Assembly: GCF_003289625.1 (NCBI RefSeq) | Contig: NZ_QMBN01000003.1 | Coordinates: 526,034 to 590,033 of the forward strand | Length of the DNA: 64,000 bases | Direction: 5' to 3' | Source: Microbacterium sp. SMR1 | GTDB lineage: Bacteria; Actinomycetota; Actinomycetes; Actinomycetales; Microbacteriaceae | Shown here: positions 63,777 through 64,000 of the stretch, one piece after another | Layout of the letters: each line of letters starts with the position of its first letter | Numbering within the stretch: position 1 is the first letter of the stretch | Translations under genes and position numbers: made by a program | The notes under the pieces: generated by a model | Told to the model about the DNA's origin: nothing | Databases searched by the model: none | What the model saw: only the letters and a program-made list of their open reading frames with translations

Positions 63777-64000
63777 AGCTCCTCCTCCTTGAGCGTGGTG
63801 CGGATGTATCCCCACGAGAGGGTGAGGAGCAGCACGACCATGAGCACGCCGATCGCGCTCGTGACGCCGAACTCCCCCGGGCCCTGCCGGAAGATGTAGG
63901 TGCCGAGCACGTTGGTCTCGGAGATGAGGCCGCCACGCTGCTGCAGCGCGTAGACCTGCGTGAAGATACGGAGGTTCCAGATGACCTGCAGCACCACGAC
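63773..64000 (-). CDS. sugar ABC transporter permease (MalF type), C-terminal part
   Basis: The last 75 or so residues of a CUT1 permease cut by the window end. They contain WNLRIFTQVYALQQRGGLISETNVLG in spirit, the conserved MalF region, and end with a hydrophobic helix and a charged tail LKEEEL. It overlaps the MalG-type gene (GTGA). Confidence 0.85.
   Translation of the reverse strand, partial: VVVLQVIWNLRIFTQVYALQQRGGLISETNVLGTYIFRQGPGEFGVTSAIGVLMVVLLLTLSWGYIRTTLKEEEL

Overview
The window is about 70% G+C by eye, with almost every third codon position G or C, many GTG starts, strong SD motifs inside operons and probable leaderless starts elsewhere. Protein families and gene order (lpdA-like, purine nucleoside phosphorylase, phosphosugar mutase, add-deoA-cdd, sdhCDAB, ramB next to GTP-type pck) point to an actinobacterium, most likely Microbacteriaceae and Microbacterium-like. 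No rRNA, tRNA, CRISPR array, prophage or insertion sequence was seen; the region is mostly chromosomal core with small accessory patches.

Layout. 1-5430: tail of an unidentified gene, a lipoprotein, a cysteine-less LpdA-type quinone reductase, purine nucleoside phosphorylase, a phosphohexomutase and a GNAT acetyltransferase. 5441-13912: a self-contained mannitol phosphotransferase locus, with the divergent PRD activator MtlR and an operon for a small EIIB-like protein, HPr, enzyme I, mannitol EIICB, EIIA, mannitol-1-phosphate dehydrogenase and a membrane-anchored hydrolase. 13942-14996: a DUF559/AbiEi-like gene bracketed by two palindromic repeats. 15005-23212 (minus): adenosine deaminase, thymidine phosphorylase, cytidine deaminase and a BMP-type nucleoside ABC importer, which together read as a nucleoside uptake and salvage unit. 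23340-28165: GDP-mannose pyrophosphorylase and succinate dehydrogenase CDAB. 28223-33367: BrkB-like membrane protein, exonuclease III, TrpRS, a small unknown protein, a GNAT and an Fpg-type glycosylase. 33368-37128: FMN riboswitch and ribD-ribE-ribBA-ribH. 37169-44348: small membrane protein, MHS-family transporter, MDR oxidoreductase, an ABC-2 exporter, a rhodanese and an RraA-like protein. 44353-50506: lipoprotein, ABC exporter with an unusual insert, GTP-dependent PEP carboxykinase and a RamB-like regulator. 50551-54418: winged-helix protein and a polar amino-acid ABC importer. 54504-56930: folD and glyA, with a ZTP riboswitch in front of glyA. 56998-64000: GH20 hexosaminidase, NagA, a DUF2568-type protein, a glycolate-oxidase-like flavoprotein, a NUDIX protein, a ROK kinase and two sugar ABC permeases, the last one cut by the window edge.

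Beyond the genes, four signals stand out. (1) Eight intergenic imperfect palindromes of about 68-89 bp; two share an 11-8-11 half-site layout and two bracket the DUF559 gene in inverted orientation. (2) About fifteen genes have a TANNNT-like hexamer ending 6-7 nt before the start codon, as expected for leaderless mRNAs. (3) The hexamer GGATGC/GCATCC is over-represented in both orientations. (4) Near-identical G+C hairpins lie inside the mannitol and nucleoside-transport operons.
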